Assembly: GCA_964059195.1 (NCBI GenBank)
Contig: CAXKWD010000001.1
Location: 219,426,484-219,490,483 of the forward strand
DNA length: 64,000 bases
Reading direction: 5' to 3'
From: Ectobius pallidus
Taxonomy: Eukaryota; Arthropoda; Insecta; Blattodea; Ectobiidae
Both the position numbers and the translations under genes were made by a program. The notes below the pieces were generated by a model that saw only the letters and a program-made list of their open reading frames with translations, did not search any database and was not told the DNA's origin. This document shows, piece by piece, positions 1 to 11,869 of this stretch (within the stretch, counting starts at the first letter, position 1; every line of letters starts with the position of its first letter).

Positions 1-1101
1 CCTGTTCTAGATGAGCAGAGTGACTGCTCCACCGAAGGCAAGAACGGCTATTAAGTAGTCTGATATATGAATTGCAGAAGGACTGCATTCTTTAAATAGG
101 CCTATACGACTTAGTTGAAGGTGTGTTGCTTGCGATGAGTGTAAAATAATAAAAGTTTAATTACCTCCATCAAGGGGAAAAACAATGGAGCTGATAAGAT
201 AATGCGTGCAGACTTGTAAGGTGGCTATTATTGTACAGCAATACTTCCCCACACAATACATACACAAAAAAACACGTAATACATACGAACTTGTTAAAGC
301 ACACCTACATGAAACACACACTCTTTCTTACTACAAACATGCACTTAACTTACGTACACACCATCCTGGGAAAGCATAATTGATTAAATACGCTATTGTA
401 TTTTCTAACTATACTTGATTCTCTACGTGTTATTTTGCCAGAAATCATGACAATTTTCTTTTTTTAGTTTGAAACTGCAAATCTAAGGCATATATTGTTA
501 AGACAAGGTAACGTGTGTGCATGCATTGCACCAGATGTTGGGTTACCTTTAAAATTATTAGTTTTTAACATTATTTTTCCTCTCTTCTAAGAAATAATAA
601 CTTATTTGAAGACGGATTTTAAAAAGAAAACTTAATTTATTTTCTACTATTAGTTTAAGAAGATTCAATTTCCGGTTTTAACCATTATTGTTCAAATTTG
701 AAATTTTCCACGAATCTACACAACACCTAATGTAATTTGCATCCACATATTCTTGCGAATCCACAGTTTCCAACGTTTTCGTGAAGAACATGTTAGAAAC
801 GGACTTGATACTCGGAAGAAGACGACAAGCAAGAGCCTGAAGAGGTTGTGCGTCCAACTGCCATTCAGAACCCATCATGTCACGTGGTTTTGTTTACATC
901 TACTTTATTCTTTAGTTGGAACTAGTATAAAAATTGCAAATATTTCGGGAGGGGTTTTAACGCCCTCAACCCTCCCCCACCGTACTCCCATAAAGTGTAT
1001 TAAGTTATGTAAACAGTGGTTTTCAGGACGTAGTAGGCGATGCCCTAGAGATAATTCTTATTGCTCTTTTTTGCAAGATGAAGAGAATGTCATACCGGTA
1101 C
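1..1101. other. No gene recognised
   Basis: AT-rich sequence with scattered short ORFs on both strands (for example 753-1112 +) that show no recognisable domain. A noncoding 5' exon of the LRR gene downstream could lie here, but none can be pinpointed. Confidence 0.5.
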
Positions 1102-1109
1102 ATAATATA

Positions 1110-1761
1110 TAGACCTGGGATTTTAGGCTCTAAAAGAATTAGTTTTAGGTACCTAAAATATGCTTTTAAAACAAGTAAATAGGCTTTTGAAAGAGAAAAT
1201 AGGCACTTAAAATATGCTTCAAAAATGTGTAGATAGACAGAAAATAGGCTTTAAAATATTACAATATACACTTAAACTGTAACATGGTCTTATTTTTACT
1301 GCAAGAAACGTGGTATACCTATTCTTAACAGAATTACCTGCAAAATTAGGCATCACGAACTATATTCACTTAAACAAATGTTCTTTCAATGTGACTTGAC
1401 ACAGTAGTCCTTCCCCCTTAATCCTCCCCCTCCCCCATCAGTCATCATTCCGTTAGCGACAACTGTTTGGAATAATCAAGTTTCTGTGAAAACCCCACCT
1501 CTGCTGTTCTGATTTTCATTGAGGGATGTCCATTATAAGATTGTAAAAATTACAGAAGTTGAATTTTATTTAAAATGTACAAAATAGGCATTTTAAGCAC
1601 TAAAATAGTAAAATAGGCTCTAAAGTTCCAAATAGGCATTTTAGGGCACTATAAAACTCTAAAAATGTAAGTGATTTACCATGAAAAGTCCACATATTTA
1701 AAAATGTTCATGTTATTTCATAAGGAACAAAATAGGCATTTGCTTTAAAATCCCAGGTTTA
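1110..1761. mobile_element. hAT-type nonautonomous element, family A, copy 1
   Basis: The ends are inverted repeats (TAGACCTGGGATTTTA on the left; its complement ending TCCCAGGTTTA on the right). They are flanked by a perfect 8-bp duplication ATAATATA at 1102-1109 and 1762-1769. Eight-base duplications are typical of hAT transposons. The interior is rich in TAGGC/TTTTAGGCA motifs and has no transposase ORF. The length, 652 bp, equals copy 2 at 59517-60168. Superfamily is inferred from duplication size and TIR style. Confidence 0.8.
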
Positions 1762-2047
1762 ATAATATATTATCCCAAGAGGCAAAACTTTTATTTGGGC
1801 AGAAGTTTTTTTAGCTTGTTTCTCTTTAAGATAAGGCTCTAAAGGTCCAAATAGGCATTTTAGGGCACCATAAATCTCTATAAATGTAAGTGATTTACCA
1901 TGAAAAGTCGACATATTGAAAAATTTTCATGTTGTTTCATAAGGAACAAAATAGGCATTTGCCTTAAAATCAGGTCTAATAATATATTATCCCAAGAGGC
2001 AAAACTTTTATTTGGGCAGAAGTATTTTTAGCTTCTTTCTCTTTAAT
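1615..2047 (+). repeat. Tandem duplication, about 219 bp x 2
   Basis: The segment beginning AGGCTCTAAAG at 1615 recurs at 1834 with about 95% identity by eye. It covers the right end of the hAT element, its flank, and a pyrimidine tract (TTTCTCTTTAAG near 1820; TTTCTCTTTAATTTCCAG near 2036). The second copy has gained or kept the consensus TTTCCAG that precedes the LRR gene start. Confidence 0.85.
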
Positions 2048-2053
2048 TTCCAG
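2034..2053 (+). other. Probable 3' splice site before LRR coding exon
   Basis: A polypyrimidine tract ending TTTAATTTCCAG lies 1 base before the ATG at 2055. This is a classic acceptor. It suggests an upstream noncoding exon that I could not locate. Confidence 0.55.
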
Positions 2054-2054
2054 A

Positions 2055-3562
2055 ATGGAAGAGGGAAGCGGACTCTCCGAACGTGCACTAGATGCCATTG
2101 CAAAGCATTTCTATTATCTGTGGAATAGCATTTTGTTTAACCCTCAATCACAAGAAGTCCGGAAAGACATTGAGACAGTTGCACCAATCTTCAAAGACCT
2201 GCACAGTCGCCTTGTAAAAAATGTGCCAGTTGCTCTCGCCAACAAGTTGACCAACAAACTGCTAGTGACTCTTCATGAATGGTTGCAAGTTGTAATTTGT
2301 GATAAAGATATGACCATTATGTTGGCTAGAAATGTCACACACCCATTCGTCACAAGAATTGAAACAGGACAAGAGAGTTTGCATTGCTCTGACATTTTTA
2401 ATAGAAAAAGTGGAATCAATAACGAATTTCTGGGAGATTATCTAGCAATGACAGCACAAATACCAAATCTGGAAGCACTTCATATGGTTTATTATTATTA
2501 AAAAAAACCGGGATTTAGTAAGTTTCACTTCTGAATTGGAGGAGTTTTCAGGAGGCCGTATTGATGACAACATACTCATGAAAATTGCAAAAACATGCAA
2601 AAAAACTCAAATACCTTGATGTGTGCTATAGTAAAGATATCACTGATAATAGCGTTGATGTTATTCTCAATGAAATGGTACAGCTGGAATGGCTTAGCAT
2701 AGCTAATACTGGCATCACCAGCAATGGAACGATTCGCCTCCTTCGAGGTTTTATCCAGAAAGGTGCCTATTTAAAACTCAAATATCTACAAATCTCATAC
2801 ACTTCTGAGTGTCTGGAACTTCTTAGAATGCTTCCATCCCTAATTCTCAGTTTGCAAAGTCATTGGATAATGCGCTCCAGGTTCGCAAATTATTCCTTTC
2901 GTGTGAGTGATCTATTTGTGTTACATAACTTACGTTGTCTGTCAATCTTAGCATCCTTGAGAGAAATAAATGATTTGTTACGTGAAATTGGAAACCAGTT
3001 GGTATACCTGGATTTGAGAATAACATCTTTTGACTCTGAATACTTTAAAAATGATTGCGACTTCTTAAATATGTTGTTAATAGGTGATTATTGCCAGAAA
3101 CTTAAATGCTTGCACATTTCAGGCAGTTTTGCGAACTATCCTAATGTAAAATACTTTTCTCGCCTTCCCTTACCTGGATTTCTGTCTGTTACATGTTTGA
3201 AAATTAATTTGAGCGAATTTGTGCGAAGCAATACAACATGTATAGAAAATATTGTGTATACTCTTGCATCACAGTGTGTCAATGTGAAAAAAGTAACTAT
3301 CTTGGTTGATCCATACGTCCAAACGAGACTTAAATTGGTGCAGAATTTAGTGCAAAAGAATTGTCTGAAGATCACAGAGGAAGTTTACTTTAAATTCAGA
3401 GATAATGGCCGTCTGGCCATATTCGAGGATGAAAAAGTTAAAGATGAAGAAGTTCTTGAGTTGTTGGTAAAACATTGCTCAAAATTGCACACTGTTGGTG
3501 GTTTTCCTTGGATTGATAGAAATCGTCACTTTAACACACAGGGAGTGAAGATAAAGAAGTAG
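2055..3562 (+). pseudogene. Leucine-rich-repeat (AMN1/F-box-LRR-like) protein gene with two frameshifts
   Basis: Two long reading segments (2055-2501 and about 2585-3562) belong to one protein. A middle segment in the third frame (about 2488-2600) joins them. The shifts are an extra base in the TTTATTATTATT stretch at 2486-2499 and an extra A in the seven-A run at 2599-2605. The N-terminal ~140 residues are helical without a clear F-box. The rest contains about seven degenerate LRRs of the LKYLDVCYS...ITD, LEWLSIANTGI, LVYLDLR, LKCLHISGS type, as in AMN1/FBXL proteins that act as substrate adaptors. Function here is not established. The good codon quality on both sides leaves open that the two shifts are homopolymer sequencing errors rather than true decay. 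A splice acceptor precedes the ATG, which argues against a processed copy. The stop is TAG at 3560. Confidence 0.75.
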
Positions 3563-4214
3563 GCATATCGTAAGAACGCAGTGCTGTATAATATTTGGGG
3601 TATATATATCTCCAACTAACAATTATAGCCTAATTGCATTGTGCCAAAATAGATTTAAATCTATTCTATTAAAAATTATGCTCATTCTACAAAAAACTAT
3701 CTGTTATTTATGTACCCATGATCATACTTAACACAGGTAAAATTTATAATGCTGGTAATGTAGCTGTTCCAACAGTATGTAGGATTAATTTTCTTGATAA
3801 ATATTATATGTAAAATAAATATTATGATTTGTTAAAGATAAATGTTTTTGTATTCCCACCCTATTTCATACAGTGGCTTCTATTCAGGAGAAGTATACTT
3901 CTACAATTGCATACTATTTTCAAAACTAATCAAACTGTTACAGGTATGGGTAATTATCGTTTCAAAATGGCAGCCACGTTTCATGCACTGAAATGCCGTT
4001 TCCTTGATAACTTCCACAAATATAAATATTTCTGAGTGATTATTTTTTCTGTGTATTATTTGTTAATATCGTATGAACAACACAGCATACAATCATTCAT
4101 TTAACAGTAATAGTTTATTTTTAAATATATATATATTTTAATAAAGAAGAAAATTTCAAGAAATTTATTTTTTTAAATAGCCTACTTATACTACCTAGGT
4201 ATAGATATTCCAAT
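3563..4214 (+). other. Probable 3' UTR and flank of LRR gene
   Basis: AT-rich noncoding DNA after the stop. The first canonical AATAAA on this strand is at 3814-3819, giving a plausible 3' UTR of about 270 bases. Nothing else recognised up to the TIR element at 4215. Confidence 0.45.
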
Positions 4215-5260
4215 GGGTGTTGCAAAATTCCATGCACAAACTGCTATGGATTGTAGAGGAGACCAAAACAAAGTTGTTTTGTTATGTAACCATAGGCCGG
4301 AAACCAATAGTTACAGCAGTAGTCACCTTCTAATGGAAACATTGCTGACAGACAATGAAGGTATGGTGACCATTTGATCTGGTTGTGGTGAGGTTTGTTT
4401 ACAGATATTGTTCAAACGTGCGGCCTCCTGCTTCAATACATGATCTGCAACGATGTGATACTGCTTGTTTGGGGTCTGGACTTTTGCGTCCCAAAACCAC
4501 TAAACTAGGACTTTTGCGTCCAGAGATTCTCAGATCCAATGACCCGTTTGCGTCCCGGGTCTCTCTAGAGCAATGACCAAAAAATTAATAATTGGTACCA
4601 TGCAGTTCGTTTAGCATTACCCAGGGTGCACCGCGAGGAGGCGAAATGCTACACACGCCAAAAATTTTATTCCTTTCATTACTGTCAATATTAAATAAAA
4701 TTGAAGCGGAGAAGGAAGTTACTCTTGTTTACCAGAATGAAGTTACCAGTTTACTTTCTTGTGGTTGGGAGGAACTTAAATGATAGGCCTACTGTTCGCA
4801 TATGTCCAGTCTGCTGAGTTCTTCAGTTCTATATTCAACCATTTTTTCTACCAAGTAGGCCTCTTTTTTCATTTTTCTTCGTATTGACAACGGTTGTTGA
4901 GCGTGTGTGAATATATGTTTCTGCTTGTATATTCTTCAAGGCTTTGATTAACTGGAATAGGTGTGGGTGCGAGTGATAAAACATTTTATTCAATTTTGAA
5001 TGGAATGATTTACAGCTGTTGTTGATGTATCGATCTTGTTCAAGACGGGACGTACGAGGGTTGTTTTGATGAAGCGACCACTCGCTTTGGGACGCAAAAG
5101 GGTACGACCCGCTTGTTTCTACTTAACGATGTCTGTTTTCGAAGGTGACTGACTACTGCTGTAACTATTGGTTTCCGGCCTATGGTTATGTAACAAAACA
5201 AGTTTGTTTTGGTCTCCTCTACAATCCATAGCAGTTTGTGTATGGAATTTTGCAACACCC
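4215..5260. mobile_element. DNA transposon-like element with ~120-bp terminal inverted repeats
   Basis: GGGTGTTGCAAAATTCCATG at 4215 is matched in reverse at the right end (TATGGAATTTTGCAACACCC, ending 5260). The inverted arms continue for about 120 bases through the GGCCGGAAACCAATAGTTAC block. The interior has an inverted GGACTTTTGCGTCC motif but no transposase. Superfamily undetermined. Confidence 0.75.
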
Positions 5261-6341
5261 TGTATTTACAGGAGGTGTCAAGTCACCAGTCAATATTAAA
5301 CCAAAATAAAAATAAAAAAAAAACATCACGTTTCATAACTGGGAATCCACCTTTGGCGCTTAATATAGAAAAGAACTTTCCACGTACCGCAACGTACATG
5401 TATCGGATCCTCACAACTACAATACTAGAAGAACTAAAACATTGCCTTTAATAGAACCAAAATACTTCACATATTCTGGCTATAAACATAGCATTTATTA
5501 TGGTCCAAACCTCTATAACCCTATAATTAGGTCACATCCAGAAATAGTACATATGAACAGCAAAAAATTCAATAAGTGTATCAAAAATCTTATTTCATAG
5601 TTCAAAAGATACTTCACTCTGTACTTAGTAGACAATTAAGGAACGATTTTATTTGTAATAACTCAGGGTTTCAATTTTTGTTCTTACTACTTTTCCTTTT
5701 TTCTTTTTACTTTTCTGTTCTTTCTTTTTTATTATTATTTTTTAGGTTTTGATTTAATTATATTTTCTTTATGTGTTTGTGTTTTGTAATGTAAATGGCT
5801 GAACTGTGCCAGAGAACGAGCGCTTGCTCATTCGGGTGGTTTTGTGTTCGAGTTGTGTTATAAATAAAATAAATAAATTGTGTAAACAAACAAACAAAAA
5901 AAACTGACTTTACTGTATGTAATCGACTAAACAGTCTCAGAAACGAACTCTTGTGAACTGTGCTTTGCACTCTCACGCTCAGTTGTTTACTTCTGCTCCG
6001 TACACATCTTGGATCAAGTATAGCCAAAACGGCCATGCTATAAAATGTCTACAACTTTATTCCAGTAATTTTTTTTTAACATAATTCGGATTGCCGACAG
6101 TTCGTCTGTAATTTTTTTTAGTACACGCTGTCTAAAGCGGCTGCTTCTTAGACTGCTAACACGTCGTAAAGAAGCACTTTATCGGCCTAGGCCGCAAGAG
6201 TTAGTTTTAGACAACTTGAATTCAAAGTAGAAATTCTAGCATAAGACATACGAAGTAAAAGCTGCACATATCCCACTAGTGCTATAAAATCTTGATCCCA
6301 TTCCATTGGTACCAACTGTGGTATTCGTCGCATGGAAAACA
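5261..6341. other. Intergenic; possible retrotransposon 3' end at 5680-5900
   Basis: No convincing gene. At 5740-5900 a run ending ATAAATAAAATAAATAAATT and a poly-A-like CAAACAAACAAAAAAAA tract resembles the 3' UTR of a non-LTR retrotransposon, by analogy with 57940-58215. Weak. Confidence 0.3.
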
Positions 6342-6349
6342 CTCATTTA

Positions 6350-7241
6350 CAGGGCTAGGATTTATATGTACTAAAAAATGTCAAAATATGTACATATATA
6401 TGTACTTAAAAATGTCAAAATATGTACATATATATGTACTAAAAATGTCAAAATACGTACATATATATGCAAATATATTTGGTAAAATATGGACATCAAA
6501 ACAAATTTAACCACTAGACACTACATTTTGTTACTTTTAGAACCTATAAAGGCATTACAAATACTGGATTCATAAACTAAATTATTCAATTTTTTTTTTC
6601 AGATCACTTACTTTATTTGTATTCATTCATTGATTATTTCTGCTACCAGTATGCCACAAAATGTTGTTTTAAATTTTCAAAAGTTATTTGTATTGGCTGA
6701 AGTTTCGTTCTACTGCACATGAAGTGATTGGCGCGTGTTTAAAATTCACTGATTCTAGTTTTACATTTGACGTGCCACTTAAGATTGCACTGATTTTACA
6801 CATTTCTTCATCATGAGTCATGTTTTTCACAATGTCAATTTTCCAGGTAATGTGAGATTATTATTTTGTAGTTTCTGACTTATTTTTGTTATATTACAAA
6901 AATTTGATTCAATGTAACACAAATAATCTTTCACACATTCATTTCTGTACATAACTGTAAACTTATCCTGTGCTGCCATATTTTCTGTCACTGAAAACGA
7001 CAATTTTATATAGTTTTACTCTTAAGAATGAAATATGTACGAATATTGCATAAAAATCAATAAATATGGACAAATATTTATTTTACATATAAATATGTAC
7101 TAATGTCAGAAATATGGAAAAATATATAAAATAAATTTATTTAATTTGAATAGAGGACAACATAATAGATGGAGATATGTGAAAAAATATGTCTATATGT
7201 GAAATTAAGAAATATGTAATTACATATAAATCCTAGCCCTG
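6350..7241. mobile_element. hAT-type element, family D
   Basis: The ends are CAGGGCTAGGATTTATATGT and its inverse ending ATCCTAGCCCTG. Flanks are CTCATTTA (6342-6349) and CTCATTTC (7242-7249), a 7/8 target duplication. CAGGG termini and 8-bp duplications are characteristic of hAT. A short tandem array of a unit containing TGTCAAAATATGTACATATA occupies 6365-6470 next to the left end. No intact transposase ORF is seen. Confidence 0.8.
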
Positions 7242-7278
7242 CTCATTTCGTTAATATTTACGTATGGTTATTAGATCT

Positions 7279-7535
7279 CCCCCGGATGAGTGATCAGCCC
7301 AATGCCGGGGCCACCTCCGAGAGATCACGAACACAAAGGACGAGACACACCATTCACACACACTTACTCCAAACAAGACGAGGATGGGATGAAGATATTA
7401 ATGACGGCCAGATGATATCTGGGGAACACAAGGGCCTAAAGTTACCCGATATTTGTCTCACAGGTGAGGAAAAACCCCAGAAAAAAAACCCACCAGGATT
7501 CGAACCCGGGCCCGGTGGACATGGCTGACTCTACG
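7279..7535 (-). mobile_element. tRNA-derived SINE (minus)
   Basis: On the minus strand a B-box-like GGGTTCGAATCCTGG lies at the right side (complement of 7492-7510), next to GGGCCC. The body extends leftwards to 7279. Same style as the other tRNA-headed SINEs of the window, but a different family. Confidence 0.55.
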
Positions 7536-7955
7536 GTGCGTAATTCATTACAAAAATATATATTATTATTTCAAAAATGTTAGTAACTGTCTACAAAGTA
7601 GCGTATGACACGCGTGTTAAAGCAATTTCATTCTACTTGCAGAATAAAATCTCTCTTTTAACCTTTATAACTTGCCACAAATAACTATTACCGACCGGTG
7701 GCGCTAAACTTGCCATGGTAACCTCAAGCTGACGTGTTTCCAGCTATGGCTCCTAGATGTCTCTACAGTGTCTCCCAGTGTAAGTTCAATTTTACATGTT
7801 ATGGGGTTTTATTGTTCATCGTCTATTGACAAGCTTATTAAACCTTGTCATTTAGAAGTCTTGAATTTAATAAATAAATTCACATTCCGAGAACACCATA
7901 TCTTACGTTAAAAACAAAATGTTGCATTACTAGACCATGGGCTACCAATATGAAA
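7536..7955. other. No gene recognised
   Basis: AT-rich spacer between the SINE and the foldback element. A ~50-bp GC-richer patch at 7692-7745 has no coding signature. Confidence 0.5.
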
Positions 7956-10926
7956 CCCTCCCCCCCCCCCCCGTGGGAATTTCCGACACATATATTTTTT
8001 TGTTGGTATTGTCATCTAGTTTAAGATTTTAGTTGTTTGCCCCTTATCAATTACAGCATTTAGCCGGAAACCCCGGAAACCCCAGGAAATTCGCAGAAAA
8101 TGAATTTGTTTTAATTTTTCATTGTTCTTTGCTCCTAATATTCCCAGGGAATTTCTGACTCACACATTTTTGTTGGTATTGGCATCTAGTATCATGTTCC
8201 AGTTGTTTGCCCCTTACAAACTACAACATATCCCCGGAAAACCCGGAAAACTACGTATATACGGAGAAAATTAAAATGTTTTATTTTTTAAATCTTTGTT
8301 CTTTGCCCCTAATATTCAAAGGGAATTTCTGACTTACATGTTTTTTTGTTGGCATTACCATCTAGATTAAGGTTTCAGTTGTTTGCCCCTTATCAATTAC
8401 AGTATATCCCCGGAAAACACCGAAAACCACGGAAATCCGGAGAAAGGGACTTCGTTTTATTTCTTAAAAATCTTAGTTCTTTGCTCCTAGTATTCAAAGG
8501 GAATTGGTGAACCATATGTTTTTGTGTTGGTATTCCCATATAGATTAAGGTTCCAGTTGTTTTCCCCTTACCAATTACAGCATATCCCCGGAAACCTCGG
8601 AAAACCACGTATATACGGAGAAAATTACTATGTATTATTTTTTAAATCTTTTTTCTTTGCTCCTAATATTCAAAGGGAATTTCTGATTTGTATGTTTTTT
8701 TGTTGGTATTGCCATCTAGATTAAGGTTTCAGTTGTTTGCCCTTATGAATTATAGCATATCTCCAGAAAACTCCGAAAACCACGGAAATCCGGAGGAATT
8801 GACTTTTTAAAAATTCCTTTAAAATCTTTGTTCTTTGCTCCTAATATTCCCAGGGAATTTCTGACTCATATGTTTTTTTGTTGGTATTGCCATGTAGTTT
8901 AAGGTTTAAGTTGTTTTCCCCTTATCAATTACAGCATATCCACGTGAACCCTGAAAACCACGAAAATCCGCAGAAAATGAGATTTTTTAATTTTTAAAAA
9001 ATATTTGCTCTTTGATACTAATATTCCCAGGGAATATCTGAATCACATAATTTTTGTTGCTATTGCCATATAATTTAAGGTTTCAGTTGTTTTCCCCTTA
9101 CCAATTACAGCATGACAAAGAATACTGGAAAAAATCCTGATGCTGAAGGAATGAAGGCGATTGGAATCCTGACAGAACACACTTCATATTCTAATTTGAC
9201 ATCTGTGAATGATAATTAATTTATCTTACCAAACCTTCCACAGTCACTACCAAACTTTCTTGACTGAAGTTAGAGAAGGGACATTCGGTAAAACAGCACA
9301 ATTTTTGAATGGTAATATGGACAAAGTGTCATTGATTTTTAGATTTCAGCCATCAACTAAAGAAAACAACTTTGACTTACACTTGGCATGTTTAGAAGAT
9401 ATGATTCCCCTTTTCTTTGCATGTGACCATCACAATTATGGCAGATATCTCGTAGTCCATATACTCACCCTTTTGAACCTGCAAGGGACACACTTGAAGC
9501 AGAAGAATTACTTCGCAATAACGGTTTTAGTGACCGTAGATCACAAGTTCCTAGTTCTAGAAATTCTGTGGATTTCCGTGGTTTTCCGGGTTTTACGGGG
9601 ATATGTTGTAATTGATAATGGGAAAACAGCTGAAACCTTAATCTAGATTACAATGCCAACAAAAAAAAAGATTTAAGTCAGAAGTTCCCTGGGAATATTA
9701 GGATCAAAGAACAAAGGTTTTTAAAAATTAAAACGAACTCATTTTCTTCGGATTTTTTAGGTTTCCGGAGTTTTCCGGGGATATGCTGTAATTGATAAGG
9801 GGAAAACAACTGAAACCTTAATCTACATGGCAATACCAACACAAAACCATATGAGTCACCAATTCCCTTTGAATACTAGGAGCAAAGAACTAAGATTTAA
9901 AAAATTAAAACGAAGTCATTTTCTCCGAGCTTCCGTGGTTTTCGGAGTTTTCTGGGGATTTGATGTAATTGATAAGGGGCAAACAACTGAAACCTTAATC
10001 TACATGGCAATACCAACACAAAACCATATTAGTCACTAATTCCCTTTGAATACTAGGAGCAAAGAACCAAGATTTAAAAAATTAAAACAAAGTCATTTTC
10101 TCCGGGCTTCTGTGGTTTTCAGAGTTTTCTGGGGATTTGCTGTAATTGATAAGGGGCAAACAACTGAAACCTTAATCTACATGGCAATACCAACACAAAA
10201 CCATATGAGTCACCAATTCCCTTTGAATACTAGAAGTAAAAAACTAAGATTTAAAACATTAAAACAAAGTCATTTTCTCCGGGTTTCCGTGGTTTTTGGA
10301 GTTTTCTGGGGATTTGCTGTAATTGATAAGGGGCAAGCAACTGAAACCTTAATCTGGATGGCAATACCAACAAAAGAACATATGATTCAGAAATTCCCTT
10401 TGAATATTAGAAGCAAAGAACAAAGATTTAAAAAATAAAACATTGTCATTTTCTCCGTATAAAAGTGGTTTTTCGGGTTTTCCGGGGATATGTTGTAATT
10501 TGTAAGGGGCAATCAACTGAAAACTTAAACTAGATGACAATACCAACAAAAAATATGTGAGTCAGAAATTCCCTGGGCATATTAGGAGCAAAGAACAAAG
10601 AAAAATTAAATCAAACTCATTTTCTCCAGATTTCCGTAGTTTTCCGGGGTTTCCGGGTAAATGCTGTAATTGATAAGGGGCAAACAACTGAAGACTTAAA
10701 CTAGATGGTAATACCAACAAAAAATATGTGAGCCAGAAATTCCCTGGGCATATTAGGAGCAAAGAACAAAGAAAAATTAAAACAAACTCATTTTCTCCGG
10801 ATTTCCGGGGTTTCCGGGTAAATGCTGTAATTGATAAGGGGCAAACAACTGAAAACTGAAACTAGATGGGAATACCAACAAAAAAATATATGTGTCGGAA
10901 ATTCCCACGGGGGGGGGGATGGGGGG
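7956..10926. mobile_element. Giant foldback element with inverted arrays of subterminal repeats
   Basis: The left arm starts in a C-run (CCCCCGTGGGAATTTCCGAC) and the right arm ends with its inverse (GTCGGAAATTCCCACGGGGG). Each arm is a tandem array of a ~161-180 bp unit. The unit is recognised by TTTTTGTTGGTATTG.CATCTAG on the left, starting near 7998, 8167, 8342, 8521, 8696, 8873 and 9052. Its inverse CTA.ATGGCAATACCAAC occurs on the right near 9645, 9822, 9998, 10177, 10353, 10533, 10702 and 10863. Each unit also contains CAATTACAGCATATCCCCGG. The arrays point toward each other around a unique core (9115-9560). This architecture matches Foldback-type elements. I did not find a clear target duplication. 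Confidence 0.85.
9209..9565 (+). pseudogene. Broken fragment of a conserved multicopy protein inside the foldback
   Basis: The core reads FLNGNMDKVSLIFRFQP, then NNFDLHLACLEDMIPLFFA, then a DHHNYGRYL motif, followed after a shift near 9500 by EELLRNNGFSDRRSQVPSS in another frame. I recognise this D-L-H-L...M-P-FFA...H-NY-RY pattern from uncharacterised proteins repeated in many arthropod, mollusc and cnidarian genomes. No biochemical function is known to me. Here it is truncated at both ends: the reading frame runs straight into the first right-arm repeat unit. The identification is from memory of the motif and was not searched. Confidence 0.6.
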
Positions 10927-11281
10927 TATACAGTAGCCTACGCTCTATACATCTTTAATTGTTGGAATGACATTTGGATAAAAGTACAAATGGCGCCTTG
11001 ACTAAAGAACTTTCGGCTAAATGTTAAAATGTTTACACCAAATTTTATTTCAACACAATTTATGACGGGCCATGGAAAATTTGGGACTTATTTTTTACGA
11101 TTTCATATTATTTCAGATAGTGGTTATAATTGTGTCAGGAATCCATACTAACTGTAAAACATGTTTTGTTCGATTGTCCTATGTTAGAAACGAAAAGACT
11201 CCGGCTAAATTTGCTTTTTGAAGATTGTGACGAAATTTCCATGTGTGAAACATTTTTCACGAAGCAATGTTATTAGTCTAT

Positions 11282-11751
11282 TAGGGGGCGGATTTCTATT
11301 ACCTAAAAAGTAGGATATATAACCTAAAAGACATTAAAATGTGACCAATAAAATTTGAAATATGACTTTACCACTTACACATTGTGTATATTTTTTTAAG
11401 TTTCATTACAATACATTTTATTAAAATATAGTGTTAATTATTTAAAATATTTGTAAATTCTCAAAAAGTATTATTATACTGCAAAATTTACAACATATGA
11501 TATGAAACTTCAAAATTTCTTTAATATGCACACAAATATGCCAAAAATATGACCTAAATATGTATATTCATAATAAATAATATGCTACAATAGTTGAACA
11601 TTTCCTAAACATGCAGTTATATGCACAATAAAGGCACAGGATGCTAGGAATTGGGTTTAAAATTGCATGAAATAAAATAATGAAATGCAAATAATGAAAA
11701 TGAAATAATGCAAAGGCAAAAATATGAAATGTCATAGAAATCCGCCCCCTA
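11282..11751. mobile_element. hAT-type nonautonomous element, family C, copy 1
   Basis: The ends are TAGGGGGCGGATTTCTAT and GAAATCCGCCCCCTA, with an AT-rich interior of AAATATGACC/CAAATATGCC motifs. Three other copies are at 19458, 47453 and 60225. The 8-bp target duplication is not convincing for this copy (a weak GTTATTAG/GTTATTAT match with offset). Confidence 0.7.
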
Positions 11752-11869
11752 GTTATTATAATAATTGTATGTAGTATCTAATATATATTCATAACCATAT
11801 GTAGGCCTAATTAATATTCTATATTTTACTGTATATATTGCTGTGTAAGCTATAACTTTTCTGGCAAAA

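Noticed and set aside
753..1112. 119-codon ORF as first exon of the LRR gene
   Set aside because: Composition is basic and low-complexity, no donor site was seen at its end, and the LRR ATG follows its own acceptor.
7956..9113. CRISPR-like array (regular repeats)
   Set aside because: Units are ~175 bp, diverged throughout, and mirrored on the other side; eukaryotic foldback element.
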